The notes under the pieces were generated by a model. The model ran no database searches and was not told the origin of the DNA. It was given only the letters and a program-made list of their open reading frames with translations. Below are positions 13,001-23,050 of a stretch of DNA of 64,000 nt, piece after piece (position 1 is the first letter of the stretch; the number at the start of each line of letters is the position of its first letter). Location: contig CM023539.1 in NCBI GenBank assembly GCA_013350335.1, positions 10,781,302 through 10,845,301 of the forward strand, given 5' to 3'. This DNA comes from Chimonanthus salicifolius (Eukaryota; Streptophyta; Magnoliopsida; Laurales; Calycanthaceae). Both the position numbers and the translations under genes were made by a program.

Positions 13001-16000
13001 AAGAAACTCGCATACAGCAACTCATTCGGCCCTCTCACCGATTGCCTCCCGGTCTTCTGTCATACCTGAAGATTATATTCGTGCTCGGCGGTCCACCCGG
13101 TCCCCCTAGCCAGGTACGAGTCTCGTGAGAACAACTCTCAGTTCAGTTCATTCCTTTAATGTTCCTACTTTTAGACTACTACAGCACCCATGGGCGCATG
13201 GCTTGGAGAATTTTCGTCATCAGATAGGTACATGTCTCTTCTAAATTTTCACGGTTCGGAAGGTGGCAAACTTGGGAGGTCTCTGTACTCCATGGGTTCG
13301 GGAGAGTTGGGTGCAGGAGGCCTGCAGGTAGAATTGCCGCGTGAAGTTGGCAACATACATACATCTCCAGACAGAGGGTGGAATGAGGAGCAGAGTCATA
13401 GGTGACATCCTTCTTAACGCCTTATTATTTACACTATTGTCCGTTACTACTAATAGAGCTTCAGGGGAACTTCTTGTGAACCCTCCCATACTAGCAGAAC
13501 TAGATATACCAACACCGGGGTTGCCGGGACCACTCAGGATAACATTAGGACATTTCCTTATAGCAGCCCATTGCCTTCATTTGGGAACCTTATCCTTGCT
13601 TTTGATGGAAGAGAGGATGGTATACCTAATTTGGAGAGGATCCATTTTGAGCACATCTCGGAGGAAGATAAAACATGGTTGGAAAGAGAGTTTAGCGAGG
13701 AGGAGATCCTCGATGCACTAGGAAATTCGAACAGAGATAAGGCGCCGGGCCCTAATGGATTCAACTTTTCCTTAAGTCTCGCTAGGTTAAGCTTAAGAAA
13801 TGTTTTTATCTCATTGGTACCTAAGAAAGTAGGGGCCTCGGAACTAGGACACTATAGATCCATAGGTCTTGTAGGAAGTGTGTATAAGCTTCTAGCCAAG
13901 GTCTTAGCTTGAAGGATTCGAACAGTACTCGGGCAGTTAATAGGAGAAACCCAGAGAACTTTCATTGAATGGAGGAAAATTCTCAATGGTGTGCTAATCG
14001 CTAACGAGCGGATTCATGGTAGGAAAAGGGATAAGAAACTGATGATTCTCTTTGAAATTAGATATGGAAAAGGCCTATGATTATGTGAACTGGGATTTTG
14101 TGGACTTTTTATTCCAAAGGATGGGTTTCGGCTTTGGATGGAGGAAATGGATGAGAGTTTGTGTGCAAGGCTCATCATTCTCAATTTTAGTTAACAGTTC
14201 TCATATCCCCCTGATAAAGGCAACTAGGGTAACCCAAGAGGGGGTTGGCCTGACAGTCAAGAAGCACCCCTCATAAAGGGATGTCTTGAGTTTGATTCAC
14301 GCTGAACTCCTCTCTAGGACGCTCTCCGTAGTTGCTTACCCGGTGTGTGTGGGATTGGGAGGCTTGCACATGCTCCATGGACTAGTCAGGTTAAAATGTC
14401 CCCTGTCCAAATATAGGTGAGACCCCTGGACACCTTGGTCATAAAAATAAAATAATAAAAAGGCAACTAGGGGATCCCTTATCCCCTTTCCTCTTTACCA
14501 CGGTTGAAGCGATCTTACGCTACTTCAAATTTGTGTCTAGTCTACGAGTGAACCTTGGAAAGAGCAGCTTGATTGGAATTGGAGTGGGGGATGAGGTTGT
14601 AGCTTCCATGGCTAGGGAAATAGGTTGTGGGGTTGGTAAAATTCTTTCTCATACCTAGGACTTACCAAGGTGGAAATCCCAAAGCTAAGGTGTCATGGAA
14701 GCATATCATTGCGAGAGTGGAGAAAAGGTTAAATTCTTGGAGCAAACATTATCATTCACCAGAAGGGAGATTAACCCTCATTAAATCAGTACTTGTTAAT
14801 CTTTTTACCTAGTGTATATCCTTGTCTGAAATACCCAAAAGAGTGGCCAAGAAACTTGAGAAATTACAAAGAAACTTTCTTTGGGATGAAAATGGAGATA
14901 AAAGGAAGATTCACATGGTGAAATGGGAGAAAATCTTGAACCTTAAGGAGGGGGGTGGGGGTGGGGGTGGGGTAGGGTCGATTCAGTATCCGGGACAGGA
15001 ACCACGCTCTGCTTTGTAAATGACCCCGGAGGTTTGGCTTGGAGAAGGATGCTCTTTGGAGGCGGGTTAGGCAATGGTGAGGACAGGATTGGGACAACGG
15101 TTAAGGATGGGTTATGGCTATTGGTGGGGAAAGGGAATAGAGTCTCCGTTTGGAACGCTATTTGTCTGGGTAAAAGGACATTGAGGGAAGCCTTTCCAAG
15201 ACTTCATAGGGCAGTGAGTAAAAAGGACACCTTTGTCAAGGAGTATGTAGGGCAGTCTAACAATCGAACACGTTAAGAAGTGGGTTTTAGGAGAGGACTA
15301 CTGTCCTCTCCTTAAAAACCTTCTGGGGGAATTTCAGGTTAGCTTAGTCGAGGAAGGTCGATGGATTTGTACCTATGACTCCTCCGGGGATTTATGTAAA
15401 ATCCCTCTTGACCTTTTGTCTATGCCAATCAAAGTCAGTTTCTCCCTTGTAATTGGGCCTGGAATAATAAGATTCCCCCAGGGGTCCAGGTGTTTACTTG
15501 GGCAATAACAAAGGTAAAATACTGGTGAGAGTCAATCTCAAGAATCGGGGTATCCTACCTGAAGGTTCATCTGAGGTTTGTGTCCTACATAGGTCAGAAG
15601 AGGAAATTGTCGACAATTTGATGTGCGGGTGTCAATTTACTAGATCCATTTGGGATAGGTTTTTGAATTTGAGGTGTATGCCGTGGGTGTTCAGTAGGGA
15701 GGGGAGAGCCACAGTGGTAGGAAAAAGTAGAGTAGTTTGGAGGTTAATTCTAGGCTATGTTTGGATGAGGGGGGTGTAAGGGTGGGGTTACCCCTCATTA
15801 CCCTTGTTTGGTAACTAAGGGGCCATGGGTAAAAAATCAACCTTTTACCCCTCCCCTTCCACTTTTGAAAACCCTTTTCTTCCAAGGGGTTTTCATATTT
15901 CCTGGGTTAACCTTGGTAAGGCGTAACTCCGGGTAACCCCTTCAAAATTTACCCCTCATCCAAACGCAGCCCTAGCCGTGATCTTTTGGCATGTGTGGAA

Positions 16001-19000
16001 GGGAATTATAGAATTTTTTAAGGTAAGTCTCTTGGGGTAAGAGAAGTCTTTGAGAAATCGAAATGGAGTCCGGTGGCTTGGTTGTCACTGTGAAAAGAAT
16101 TCACCGACTATTTTGCAGAGAACTTCTATTTCTCCTGGGAGGGGGGTCTTAGGGGTGGAAAAATCAAGAAACATTCCATAGTCAAATGGGAGAAGCCTGT
16201 TAGAGGCTCTAACAAATTTAATGTTGATGACACGGTAGGGGTAAACATAGTCCAGCAAGTATAGGTGGGGTTATTCACGATGATATAGGAAGAACAATTC
16301 TAGCTTTTTCACAATCAGTAGGGGTATTGGATTCTAATGAAGCAGAACCACTGGCTATTAGGAAGGTCATCCTAATTTGGTCATCGAGCAGGAACGGCAA
16401 CCTAGTAGTGGAAGGTGATTCAATAAATGCTTTAGCTAAGGCTAGTGGTAGAAAAAGCCCCCTTGGAAAATGGTTTATGTAGTGAGGGAGATTAGGTCAT
16501 TGACCAGGACAAGGGTCATCAACTTCAAACATGTACGACGGTCAGCCAATAGTGTTGATGATTTTTTGGCCAAGGTTGGGGTCAATAAATTGGTGCCAAC
16601 AATGGAATTTTTTCACCCCATTACTCGAGGTGATGATATTGATGCAACAAATGGAGGTCAGACTATTATGTATTCATTGTTTTTTTTCCCCCCCTTATGT
16701 GATCCTTTTTTATTTTCCCTGTATGGTTTCTCTCTTATAGACATGGTCAGTATAACTCTCCTACACAAACGATAGATCTTGTGTATGTTACTAATCTTAG
16801 TTTAATAAATTTCACATTTGTCTCTGCTCAAAAAATTCATAACCTTAACTTAGTGATGCAGAGCAGTCCAATGGAGCCAGGCCCAGCCAAGCCAAGTCCA
16901 ACCATCACAACTTAAGTTTCTTTGTTAAAAAGGGTCTTATAACCTTAAGGAGAAAAATGAACAATTGCAGAAAGAAAATAGTGGAAAGAAGACGAGGAAG
17001 GAGAAGAAACTGCTACAGATTCGGTGAGAAGCCACTGCAAGTGGCCAGGAGAAGAGTGAGAAGCCATCTTGGTTCAGGTACACTACTTCCTCTTCCTCCT
17101 TTCTCTTCTCTCTCTCTTTTCCCTTTATTTTCCTTCTTCCTTTACCTTCCAACCAAGCCATATCCCATCCCATTTGATTTCCGCCACCCTCTTTAGTCCC
17201 ATTTCTGGATTCCGCCACACCCTCACGCCCTTTCCCTAGCTTTCAGATCTGTCCCAAAACCCATATCTCGTCTCCTTCCAATCAAAACCCCTCCTAATTG
17301 CTGCTTAATCCCTTTCAACATCTCCATTGCCTTTGCCTCTTCCCAAACTTCCTAAGCCTTCGTCCAACACCAAAATCAACTGTAGCCTACACCTTAGCCC
17401 CTTCCCCCTTCTCTATCGTGGTCGCAACACAATCTGGGTCCATCCCTATTGTCGCCAGTCTCTCTACTACCCTCCTTGGTTTTCTCCAATCCCAGATTCT
17501 CCCACTCTCACCTCCATGACTCCCATATTCCACTCTTCTGCCCTCCCAACCTTGTCGCCCTCCGTGACCCATAATACTCCAACCTATCATGTCACTATTC
17601 CATTTTGGGTTTTCCTAGCATTCGCCCAGCCATATAACCCTTCCTGCTGCAACCGTAAGCCCACTGGACCATTCCCAAGCCATCGTCACCCACCCTAAAC
17701 CCTTCATTGGCTATCGCCTTTCCCAGATCCTCCTCTTTTGCTACCGTAATCCCAAAATTCCCTTCTTCTGCTTACAGTAAAGCATGTTCCCACCGAACCA
17801 TTACCTTCCCTTATTTGTTTATTTCAAACCATATGCCCCTAAGTCCCAATACATTAGTCTATCCTTTCTTAATTACCAAACTGCCATTTGACCATCGTAA
17901 ACCTAAGAAGCACCATACGGGTGCGTGTATCGGATACGACACGTATCTAATAAAGGAATACGGCAAATTTTGAAAAACTAGGATACGGGTGCAGTGGGAT
18001 ACACCGAATTAAATATATATACATATCAACAAAATAAATTCAGATATTTACAAAAAACATCATTAATTCTAATATGAGATAAAAAGAGCCAACAAATACT
18101 AAGTACTAATTTATGTATATCAGAAAATAAAAGGTTAAAAAGTAAAATATGGGGGAAGAGAAAATTAATAATTAGAAATAAAAATGAAATAGCAAAATAT
18201 TAAATCATAGCGTAAGATAAATGAATTACTACTATCAAGAAAAAAGTAAATGAATTAAGAAAAATAAACATATTTGTCTAGTCTAAACACACTTTTTTTT
18301 TTTAAACTGAAACACTTCCCCCAAATAAGCCCAAAACGATCAAAACGTAGAAAATCACGAATATTTCATTTTGAATTTATGCTGAAACAGAACCAACTGG
18401 AAAATTATGTAACTAACGCCAAGAGTCTATAAATAAATTAAATGTCTAAACCATCAAAATGCCCTTTCCACATCATATCATGTATTTGAACTATTTTTTT
18501 AATAGTTTCTTTTTCAATTTAACTGTGCTTGTCAAAAATCTCAACATGCATGCCTCGATTACCTGTACTTATTCTACTTGTGCGTCAGGTCACGTGTCTA
18601 AGCGTGTCCTGCCATGTCGCTTGTCCGTGCGTGTCCTGCCGTGTCGCGTGTCGTATCCTCGCATACCTACGCGTATCAATGGCGTATCCGTATTTAAAAA
18701 ATATTTTAATTAATTAGATGCGTATCCGTGTTGGATATGCACCCGACACGGATACTCGCAGGGTTTCGAAGTATCTGTGCTTCATAACCGTAAACCCATT
18801 ATTCCCATTAAACACATCATATTTTTTGGTATTTGCATGATTATGTGTAGTAAATTTTATATTGACTAATTGCAAATATTAATTGGCACTTAATTTCAGC
18901 CCATTTTAGATTTAGGCTCCATTAGTTTCAACCATTTTAGTCTTTTCATAACCCCGATCACCCTATCCCTTGTCTTGTGTCACTTAGTATTTATAATTAT

Positions 19001-21842
19001 TTGCCACAAACAATGGGGTTTTTTACATTTATCAAAAACTGTTTTCAATGATCAACAATTAAAACTGACTACAACATTTTCAAAAATAAAAAGGAAATTT
19101 ATATATAAAGAGAAGGGGAATAAATATCAAAGCAGCCCCTGAATTTAGTGATATTATAAAGAAAATAGCCTCCAGTTTTTTTTTCTCCAAACAGTAAGAT
19201 GTCTCTGTACTTTCAGCAAATATCAAAAGAGCCCCTTGACTGATAATCAATGCACAACCTTAACTTAGTATATAAAAAAGGACTATTTTATTTATTTTTG
19301 AATAAAAAATGATTACATGTTTTACACCAAAATAGCAGGTATCGTTACTAGGGTTAGCTTTAACATTTTTTTATGGTATTCCTCTTATCTTTATCTGGGC
19401 CTCAAATGAAAGATTATAAAGGAAACATCTACTTTGGCGACTTACATAGGGGGGTGCTTTGTACACACTTCAATTTATTTAAATAGAGATGAGAAGGATC
19501 ATCTTACCATCAAGCTCCTCAGTAAATTGGACACCTGCATCCCTTTTAAGTTCTAAACTGAAAATGAAACTGCAACTCACTTTTTCTAAACCATAAAACT
19601 TCATGTACATGCAAAACTGTCATCCTAAGAAAGAATGCCACTTACCAGTATGATGATAACTGAAGAATAGAGCCAGTTAAAACCTAGTTATTCATTTTGT
19701 CTTCTTTAGTTTTGCAAGATTTGTAAATAACAGGTGAAGAGCTGCTGTATCTCATCCTGAGTATATCGAATCTTATATAGGATATCAAATTATCAAGTAT
19801 ATATGAAACAAAATTCATGTCAAACCAGATGGTCCATTATTTTGTGGATTCTTATCAACAATAACATTTCAGATATAAAGAATCAAACTGAAAACATCCC
19901 TAATTAGATTCTCCTAAATCTAGCTACTTCAAGTGATGGACTCGTATCATTCTCAATCTCAGGATATGAATGATACACTAAGACCTTGGTTTGGACCTCA
20001 AACTATGAGAAATACATTTCAATAGTACAGAGGTAGGCTTAGAGGCACACAATAAAAAAGAATATAGTTGATGCCTCAAAATATTTACCTAAACTACACA
20101 AGGCCTACGGGTGGTTTCGTGCATCCTTAGGTATAGTTTCACCTCCACGTGGGGTGGGAATACCCATGTTCTTTGAAAAAAAAAACCTAACGTGGAAGAT
20201 CATAGCCATTCAATATGTGGCCTTTTAACGATTTATGTCAATCTGGCTTAAATCTTTGAATTGAAAAGGTTGGAAATTTTAAACCTGTTGGTGGCTTGAA
20301 ATTCTTGGGTAGAATTGGGTTGTTGTCAGACTTCAAAAGTTCCAAACAGAATTCAACAGTGTGAATTATAAAAGTCACACAGAATTCCGATTCCAAGAGA
20401 TTTAAAAAATCCCATATGGAGGGGTTGCTTTGGAATTCTAAAGCATGAATTACTAACTGGAAGGGTAATTGGCATTTTCTCGATTTTATAAGATTCTGCA
20501 AAGACCGAAAAAAAGTTTGCTGAAACCAGAACTCTAGGCAGGGAGTTGTGAAATCCCACAGAATTCTAATCCCAAGTGATTTTAAAAGTCCTTATCTAAG
20601 GGGGCTATTTTGGAATTCCAAGCCTGAATCACTTTGATTGTGGAATTATCATATTCTAGTTGATAATTCCAAGTCTCATCATTCATCATAATCGAAGCTT
20701 TTGTCCCATCTATTTGGAGTCGGCTTTTTCTATTTTTCTTCCCCCCTCAACCAATAGTCATGTTCTCCATCACCTCGCATTCTATCTAATAATTCCAACT
20801 GTACAAAGCATTAAAATGCTTTTTCTTTTCTTTCCTTTTTTTGAATTTACGTGTGGGAAACTACAGGATAAAATGCTTTTGACATTAGCTTAATTTGCTA
20901 ATCCAGAATTTTCTACTAAACAGACTCTTCATTATGGAATTTACAGTTTCCAACTAATAATTTCAACCTTAGCTATTGTATCTAGTCTCCAATTTCCAGA
21001 AGTAACAGAATTTGCTGATTCCAAAGTTTGGAAATTTCTACCAAATGTTTAGGATTGGTCCATCACGGAATATTTCAGAATATGATATATACACAGTGTG
21101 GTGCTTCACTATAATGATTGAACGACCAAGTAAAATTATAAATAAAAAGTGAAGTTCGCATACAAAACATGCACTGCCAAATAAAATTCATGAAAAAAAA
21201 AAAAAGGAGAATTGGGGCAAATTAGTTGCAGTACTAACCGGTTCTTGAAGCCCAATTTCTCGAATACTCTCCATGAGTTCCTTCACCTTATTGGAATCAT
21301 TCGCTCTGGTACGCATAAGTGGTCTCCGTATCTTATCAAGTGGAATTTCAAGAATTACAGGCCCCCCAGATTTAGGTTTGTTGAAAGGAACCCCTGAAAC
21401 AAACAAGCAACACATGTAACAAAAAAAAATAAAAAAATTGACAAATATCCCAGAAATAATAACATCATGTAAACTCAAACAGATATTTTGGGTTCTTTCG
21501 AAAAAGAAGCGGGTTTGAACTGTCTTCTGTGAATAAGAAATCGAGGGTTTTATACTCTGCCCATTTGGAAGCATTGAAAGGCAAGCATTCTAATCAAAAG
21601 TAGACATTTTAACTAACATTTGAACATTTTAAAATAGTCGTTTTGAGAAGCACTTTCCTTTTCCTTTCTTACTACTAAAAAAGAAAAGAAAAAGTAGGCG
21701 ATCACCAACAGGAGCAGAAATGAAACTCAAATATCAAAATAGAGAGACTGAAAGAGAGAAATGGACCGTTGGAAGAATCCATCGTAGCACGAAGCGAGAA
21801 GTCTCTTGGGGAGTGAGCAACGCGGAGACACAGATTCGCCAT
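7003..21842 (-). CDS. SRX: Sulfiredoxin, organelle-type, five exons with a 13.7-kb intron
   Basis: Sulfiredoxin uses ATP to reduce over-oxidised (sulfinic acid) cysteine in 2-Cys peroxiredoxins. Plant forms act in chloroplasts and mitochondria. Coding exons on the minus strand are 21842-21767, 21393-21239, 7562-7529, 7190-7097 and 7018-7003. All introns are GT-AG and all phases agree. The sum is 375 nt, 124 residues plus stop, close to the roughly 125 residues of the Arabidopsis protein. Residues 1-26 start MANLCLRVAH and look like a transit peptide rich in Arg and Ser. The core carries RRPLMRTR (48-55), the catalytic Cys93 in FSGCHRYEAH, and the C-terminal GTKETLRHHLR. Intron 2 (7563-21238) is very large and full of transposons, most on the opposite strand. 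The remaining introns are 373, 338 and 78 bp. Nothing in the coding part is broken. Assignment rests on motif recognition and splice-phase agreement. Confidence 0.93.
7097..7190 (-). CDS. SRX: SRX exon 4: catalytic exon
   Basis: The exon lies between acceptor tttgcag at 7191 and donor CTGAG|gtcagt. It encodes residues 89-120, including the catalytic cysteine in GFSGCHRYEAHQ and the nucleotide-binding end of the fold (IRCKIRRGTKETLR). Confidence 0.95.
7529..7562 (-). CDS. SRX: SRX exon 3: 34-nt mini-exon
   Basis: A very short exon between acceptor catgcag and donor G|gtgagt encodes IDVLEVDGVYY and the first base of Gly89. It supplies the part missing between GLQEP of exon 2 and GFSGCHR of exon 4. 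It is too short for open-reading-frame searches and was found by matching family sequence and splice phase. Confidence 0.92.
7840..8190 (+). mobile_element. TRIM retroelement A, complete, in SRX intron 2
   Basis: A terminal-repeat retrotransposon in miniature of 351 bp. The two LTRs (7840-7957 and 8074-8190) begin TGTTGGGGCTG and end GGCCCAACA. The primer binding site TGGTATCAGAG (7960-7970) follows the left LTR after two bases and matches the 3' end of initiator tRNA-Met. A purine tract (GAGGGGAGGGA, about 8062-8072) precedes the right LTR. The 5-bp target site duplication is TAGGT (7835-7839 and 8191-8195). There is no coding capacity, so it must be moved by proteins from another element. 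The open frame across it is spurious. Confidence 0.93.
8196..9400. other. SRX intron 2 sequence, nothing recognised
   Basis: AT-rich sequence without an open frame of note or a recognised repeat. It separates TRIM A from LINE-A. Confidence 0.5.
9400..10755 (-). mobile_element. L1-type LINE 3' part (LINE-A) in SRX intron 2
   Basis: Read on the minus strand, 10755-10470 encodes a LINE segment with the FLWLDKWLGGAPL pattern. The zinc-binding region follows (10352-10140, with HLLLHC and QIW). An RNase H-like part lies at about 9850-9530. The RNase H part closely resembles LINE-D at 35930-36425: both have GTTAGCTGACTGAGGAGCC and following text, so they belong to one subfamily. The copy is 5'-truncated at about 10755, where LINE-B begins in the opposite direction. 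It carries a 22-A run (plus strand, 10446-10467) and frame breaks. It lies in the same sense as SRX. Confidence 0.7.
10446..10467. repeat. A-run of 22 bases inside LINE-A
   Basis: Homopolymer of A on the plus strand lying between two parts of LINE-A. It could be an independently inserted tail or slippage expansion. Its length should be treated as uncertain in an assembly. Confidence 0.8.
10764..11775 (+). pseudogene. LINE-B ORF1 C-terminal part (Pro-rich)
   Basis: A proline-rich open block (10764-11117) and later blocks at 11355-11627 and 11554-11775 form the end of an ORF1-like RNA-binding protein. No zinc knuckle is left, so the 5' part is missing. The last block ends with a TGA that overlaps the ORF2 start codon as ATGA at 11772-11775, an arrangement that would suit termination-reinitiation. 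Confidence 0.5.
13048..13569. mobile_element. 522-bp insertion of unknown origin inside LINE-B
   Basis: The LINE frame stops making sense just after a HSALSP block and resumes with PSFGNLILAFDG at about 13571. The intervening 522 bp are flanked by a 7-bp direct repeat ATTGCCT (13041-13047 and 13570-13576), so the junctions look like an insertion. The insert has higher GC than its surroundings, no terminal inverted repeats and no poly(A). An open frame of 126 codons crosses it but matches nothing I know. An organellar DNA fragment or a small non-autonomous transposon are both possible. Confidence 0.55.
14230..14458 (+). mobile_element. SINE inserted in the reverse transcriptase region of LINE-B
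   Basis: 229 bp flanked by a perfect 14-bp direct repeat AAAGGCAACTAGGG (14216-14229 and 14459-14472). Near the left end a box A-like stretch (TTGGCCTGACAGTCAAG, 14244-14260) is followed by a box B-like GTTTGATTCACG (about 14290). This is the internal RNA polymerase III promoter layout of tRNA-derived SINEs. The right end is A-rich (ATAAAAATAAAATAATA). Removing it restores the LINE frame across Ala-Thr-Arg-Gly. Confidence 0.85.
15753..15971. mobile_element. MITE-A, 219 bp, inside LINE-B
   Basis: The ends are inverted repeats: GGCTATGTTTGGATGAGG on the left, and on the right, reversed, GGCTGCGTTTGGATGAGG. The 3-bp target duplication is CTA (15750-15752 and 15972-15974). Removing the element and one CTA restores the LINE frame (RLILAVIFWHVWK), which fixes the borders. 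The 3-bp duplication fits the PIF/Harbinger group, though CTA is not the usual TWA. Related ends occur at 22277-23215 and 53305-54146. Confidence 0.85.
16835..17895. other. SRX intron 2: C-rich stretch, no gene recognised
   Basis: After the LINE-B tail the sequence becomes pyrimidine-rich (about 17080-17880), with open frames of low complexity on both strands. These look compositional, not coding. It could be the leader of an old LTR element, but no LTR or primer site was found. Confidence 0.45.
17904..18788. mobile_element. hAT-type non-autonomous element, 885 bp, in SRX intron 2
   Basis: A perfect 8-bp direct repeat CGTAAACC (17896-17903 and 18789-18796) flanks the element, the target duplication length of hAT transposons. 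The ends are inverted: TAAGAAGCACCATACG on the left, and GTTATGAAGCACAGATAC reading inwards from the right. The GATACGGGTGC-like words behind each end are also inverted copies, which makes long imperfect inverted ends. The middle is AT-rich. No transposase is encoded. Confidence 0.8.
18797..20229. other. SRX intron 2 sequence, nothing recognised
   Basis: AT-rich DNA with no supported gene or element. An A/T-rich stretch at 19080-19330 has poly-purine and poly-pyrimidine patches only. Confidence 0.5.
20360..20645. repeat. Tandem duplication, period about 180 bp
   Basis: A unit containing CACAGAATTC, then GATTTTAAAA-like text, then TTTGGAATTC and a GAATYACT word occurs at about 20365-20455 and again at about 20548-20637. 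The copies differ by several substitutions. It may be an internal repeat of an old transposon, but no ends were found. Confidence 0.55.
21239..21393 (-). CDS. SRX: SRX exon 2: start of the ParB-like fold
   Basis: The acceptor tttcag|GG and donor CCG|gttagt bound a 155-nt exon in phase with exon 1. It encodes residues 27-77, with the conserved EIPLDKIRRPLMRTR and a following Asn-Asp-x-Asn-Lys-Val-Lys helix start. An open frame extends beyond both splice sites, but the codons outside are intron sequence. Confidence 0.93.
21767..21842 (-). CDS. SRX: SRX exon 1: start codon and transit peptide
   Basis: The exon runs from the ATG at 21842 to the donor AACG|gtccat at 21767/21766. It encodes 25 residues plus the first base of Gly26. 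The composition (Arg, Ser, Ala, His, few acids at the start) suits an organelle transit peptide. The beginning MANL and the end SSNG resemble the Arabidopsis protein, which supports this start. Confidence 0.88.
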
Positions 21843-21847
21843 TCCAC

Positions 21848-21880
21848 AGATCCTCTCTCTCTCTCCCTCTCTCTCTCTGA
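21848..21880 (-). repeat. GA/CT microsatellite in the presumed SRX 5' UTR
   Basis: A CT-rich run on the plus strand, so GA repeats in the SRX transcript, lies just upstream of the start codon. GA tracts are common in plant 5' leaders and can bind GAGA-type factors. A role here is only inferred. Confidence 0.6.
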
Positions 21881-21899
21881 GACACAGTTCGACCAGAAC

Positions 21900-22276
21900 T
21901 TATCAAATGAGTAATTACAACGACGCCGACTTCTATAATATTTTATATTACTTTTATGGAGCAAAGATATTATTTTAACTAGTATGGGGCACATGGTTCT
22001 CATGTCGTTTATGTTTACACGCTACCAGCTTGTATAAAATCAAGTCAATAAAAAATTAAGACAACATTAAAAGAGTTTTCAATAAAAATTTAAAATATGA
22101 AATAAAAGAAATATGTAGGATATTAACAAACTTAGAAATTTTTAATAATAATAATTAGAAATTTTTTCTGAAAATACCTAGGAAATTTGTGAATTTTGTT
22201 CGAAGTACCTTGACTTATTTTTAAAGTAACATGGTTTTGTATGCCCATATTAAATTTTGCAAAGACAAAATACTTT
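21900..22276. other. Upstream region of SRX, no clear promoter element
   Basis: This is where the SRX promoter should lie (minus strand, transcription towards lower coordinates). The region is AT-rich with several TATA-like words, and none can be chosen over the others. Confidence 0.4.
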
Positions 22277-22429
22277 GTGCTTGCATTTGAACAGGGGCAA
22301 AGGGATTACCCTTTTACCCTTATTTGGTAATGGATGAGTAAGGATAAAAATTTACATCTCCCTTATTTTTTTAAAATCCCTTGAAGTATAAGGGTTTTCA
22401 TAAAACCCTTGCACCTCTTTACCTTTCTT

Positions 22430-23050
22430 TATCCCTCTTTGCACCTAAAGAGCAAAAATATTTTAAAATATTGTTTAATTGATTAATATTATTTAATAAT
22501 TATGTTTCATAAAATTTTATTTTTATTTTTTATATTATATGAATTTAATAAAAGTTATTAATTCTAATAAAATTGTTAATATATTATCCCTCTTTACACC
22601 TATGGAGCAAAAATATTTTTAAATATTTTTAATTAATAATATTATTTAATAATTATATTTTATTATTTTTTATATTATATGAATTTAATAAAATTATTTA
22701 TTCTAAGAAGTTGTTAATATATTACCACTCTTTACCCTCCCCTTCCCCCCCCCCCCCCCCCCCCCTCTTCTCTCCCCCCTCCCTCTTGCGCCTATGGATC
22801 AAAAATATTTTAAAATATTTTTAATTGATGAATATTATTTAATAATTTTTTTATTATTTTTTATATTAATAAAATTGTTAATATATTACCCCTCCTTACC
22901 CCTTTTTGCTCCTATGGAACAAAAATATTTAAAATATTCTTTAATTGATGAGTATTATTTAATAATTATATTTTATAAAATTATATTTTAAATTTTTTAT
23001 TATATTGAATTTAATAAAAAATATTAATTCTAATAAAATTGTTAATATAT
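22430..23050. repeat. Four AT-rich tandem units inside MITE-B
   Basis: The word CCTATGGAGCAAAAATATTT or a close variant recurs at about 22437, 22600, 22790 and 22911. Each time it is followed by ATTATTTAATAATT and TTGTTAATATATTA-like text. Unit length varies from about 118 to 195 bp, the longest one including a C-tract. Confidence 0.75.
22745..22765. repeat. C-tract of 21 bases
   Basis: Homopolymer of C inside the third repeat unit of MITE-B. G/C runs this long are uncommon in plant DNA and are prone to sequencing length errors. Confidence 0.85.

Larger units (their letters stand above)
11772..16640 (+). pseudogene. LINE-B ORF2: endonuclease, reverse transcriptase, zinc-binding, RNase H
   Basis: ORF2 starts with the typical MKIITWNVRGID of plant LINE endonucleases (APE type; acts on genomic DNA to prime reverse transcription). 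It continues through an LGGKFTWSNGQ...SRLDRFLVS block near 12300-12388. The reverse transcriptase begins at about 13571 with the DKAPGPNGF block (13738-13764) and MEKAYDYVNWDF (14061-14096). Text next to ATRG runs directly into TTVEAILRYFKFVSSLRVN, so the segment that normally holds the catalytic FADD is deleted. The zinc-binding region is at 15498-15700 and an RNase H end at 16200-16600. Several stops and frameshifts are present and no active protein can result. Confidence 0.85.
10760..16834 (+). mobile_element. L1-type LINE, nearly full length but broken (LINE-B), antisense in SRX intron 2
   Basis: A plant L1-type element with ORF1-like and ORF2 parts in order: a Pro-rich ORF1 end, the endonuclease, the reverse transcriptase, the zinc-binding region and RNase H. 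The 3' end is taken at the A-run near 16829-16834, after a T-rich 3' UTR. It has been hit by three insertions: a 522-bp segment at 13048-13569, a SINE at 14230-14458 and a MITE at 15753-15971. Each can be removed with continuation of the LINE frame. It also has an internal deletion of the catalytic FADD region of the reverse transcriptase. It lies antisense to SRX. Confidence 0.85.

Noticed and set aside
17298..17698. Overlapping Pro/Ser/Leu-rich open frames
   Set aside because: They come from a pyrimidine-rich stretch; frames on both strands are equally long and match nothing.
22430..23050. Possible CRISPR-like array
   Set aside because: The units are long, diverged and AT-rich, and the genome is a plant's; there are no short regular repeats with unique spacers.
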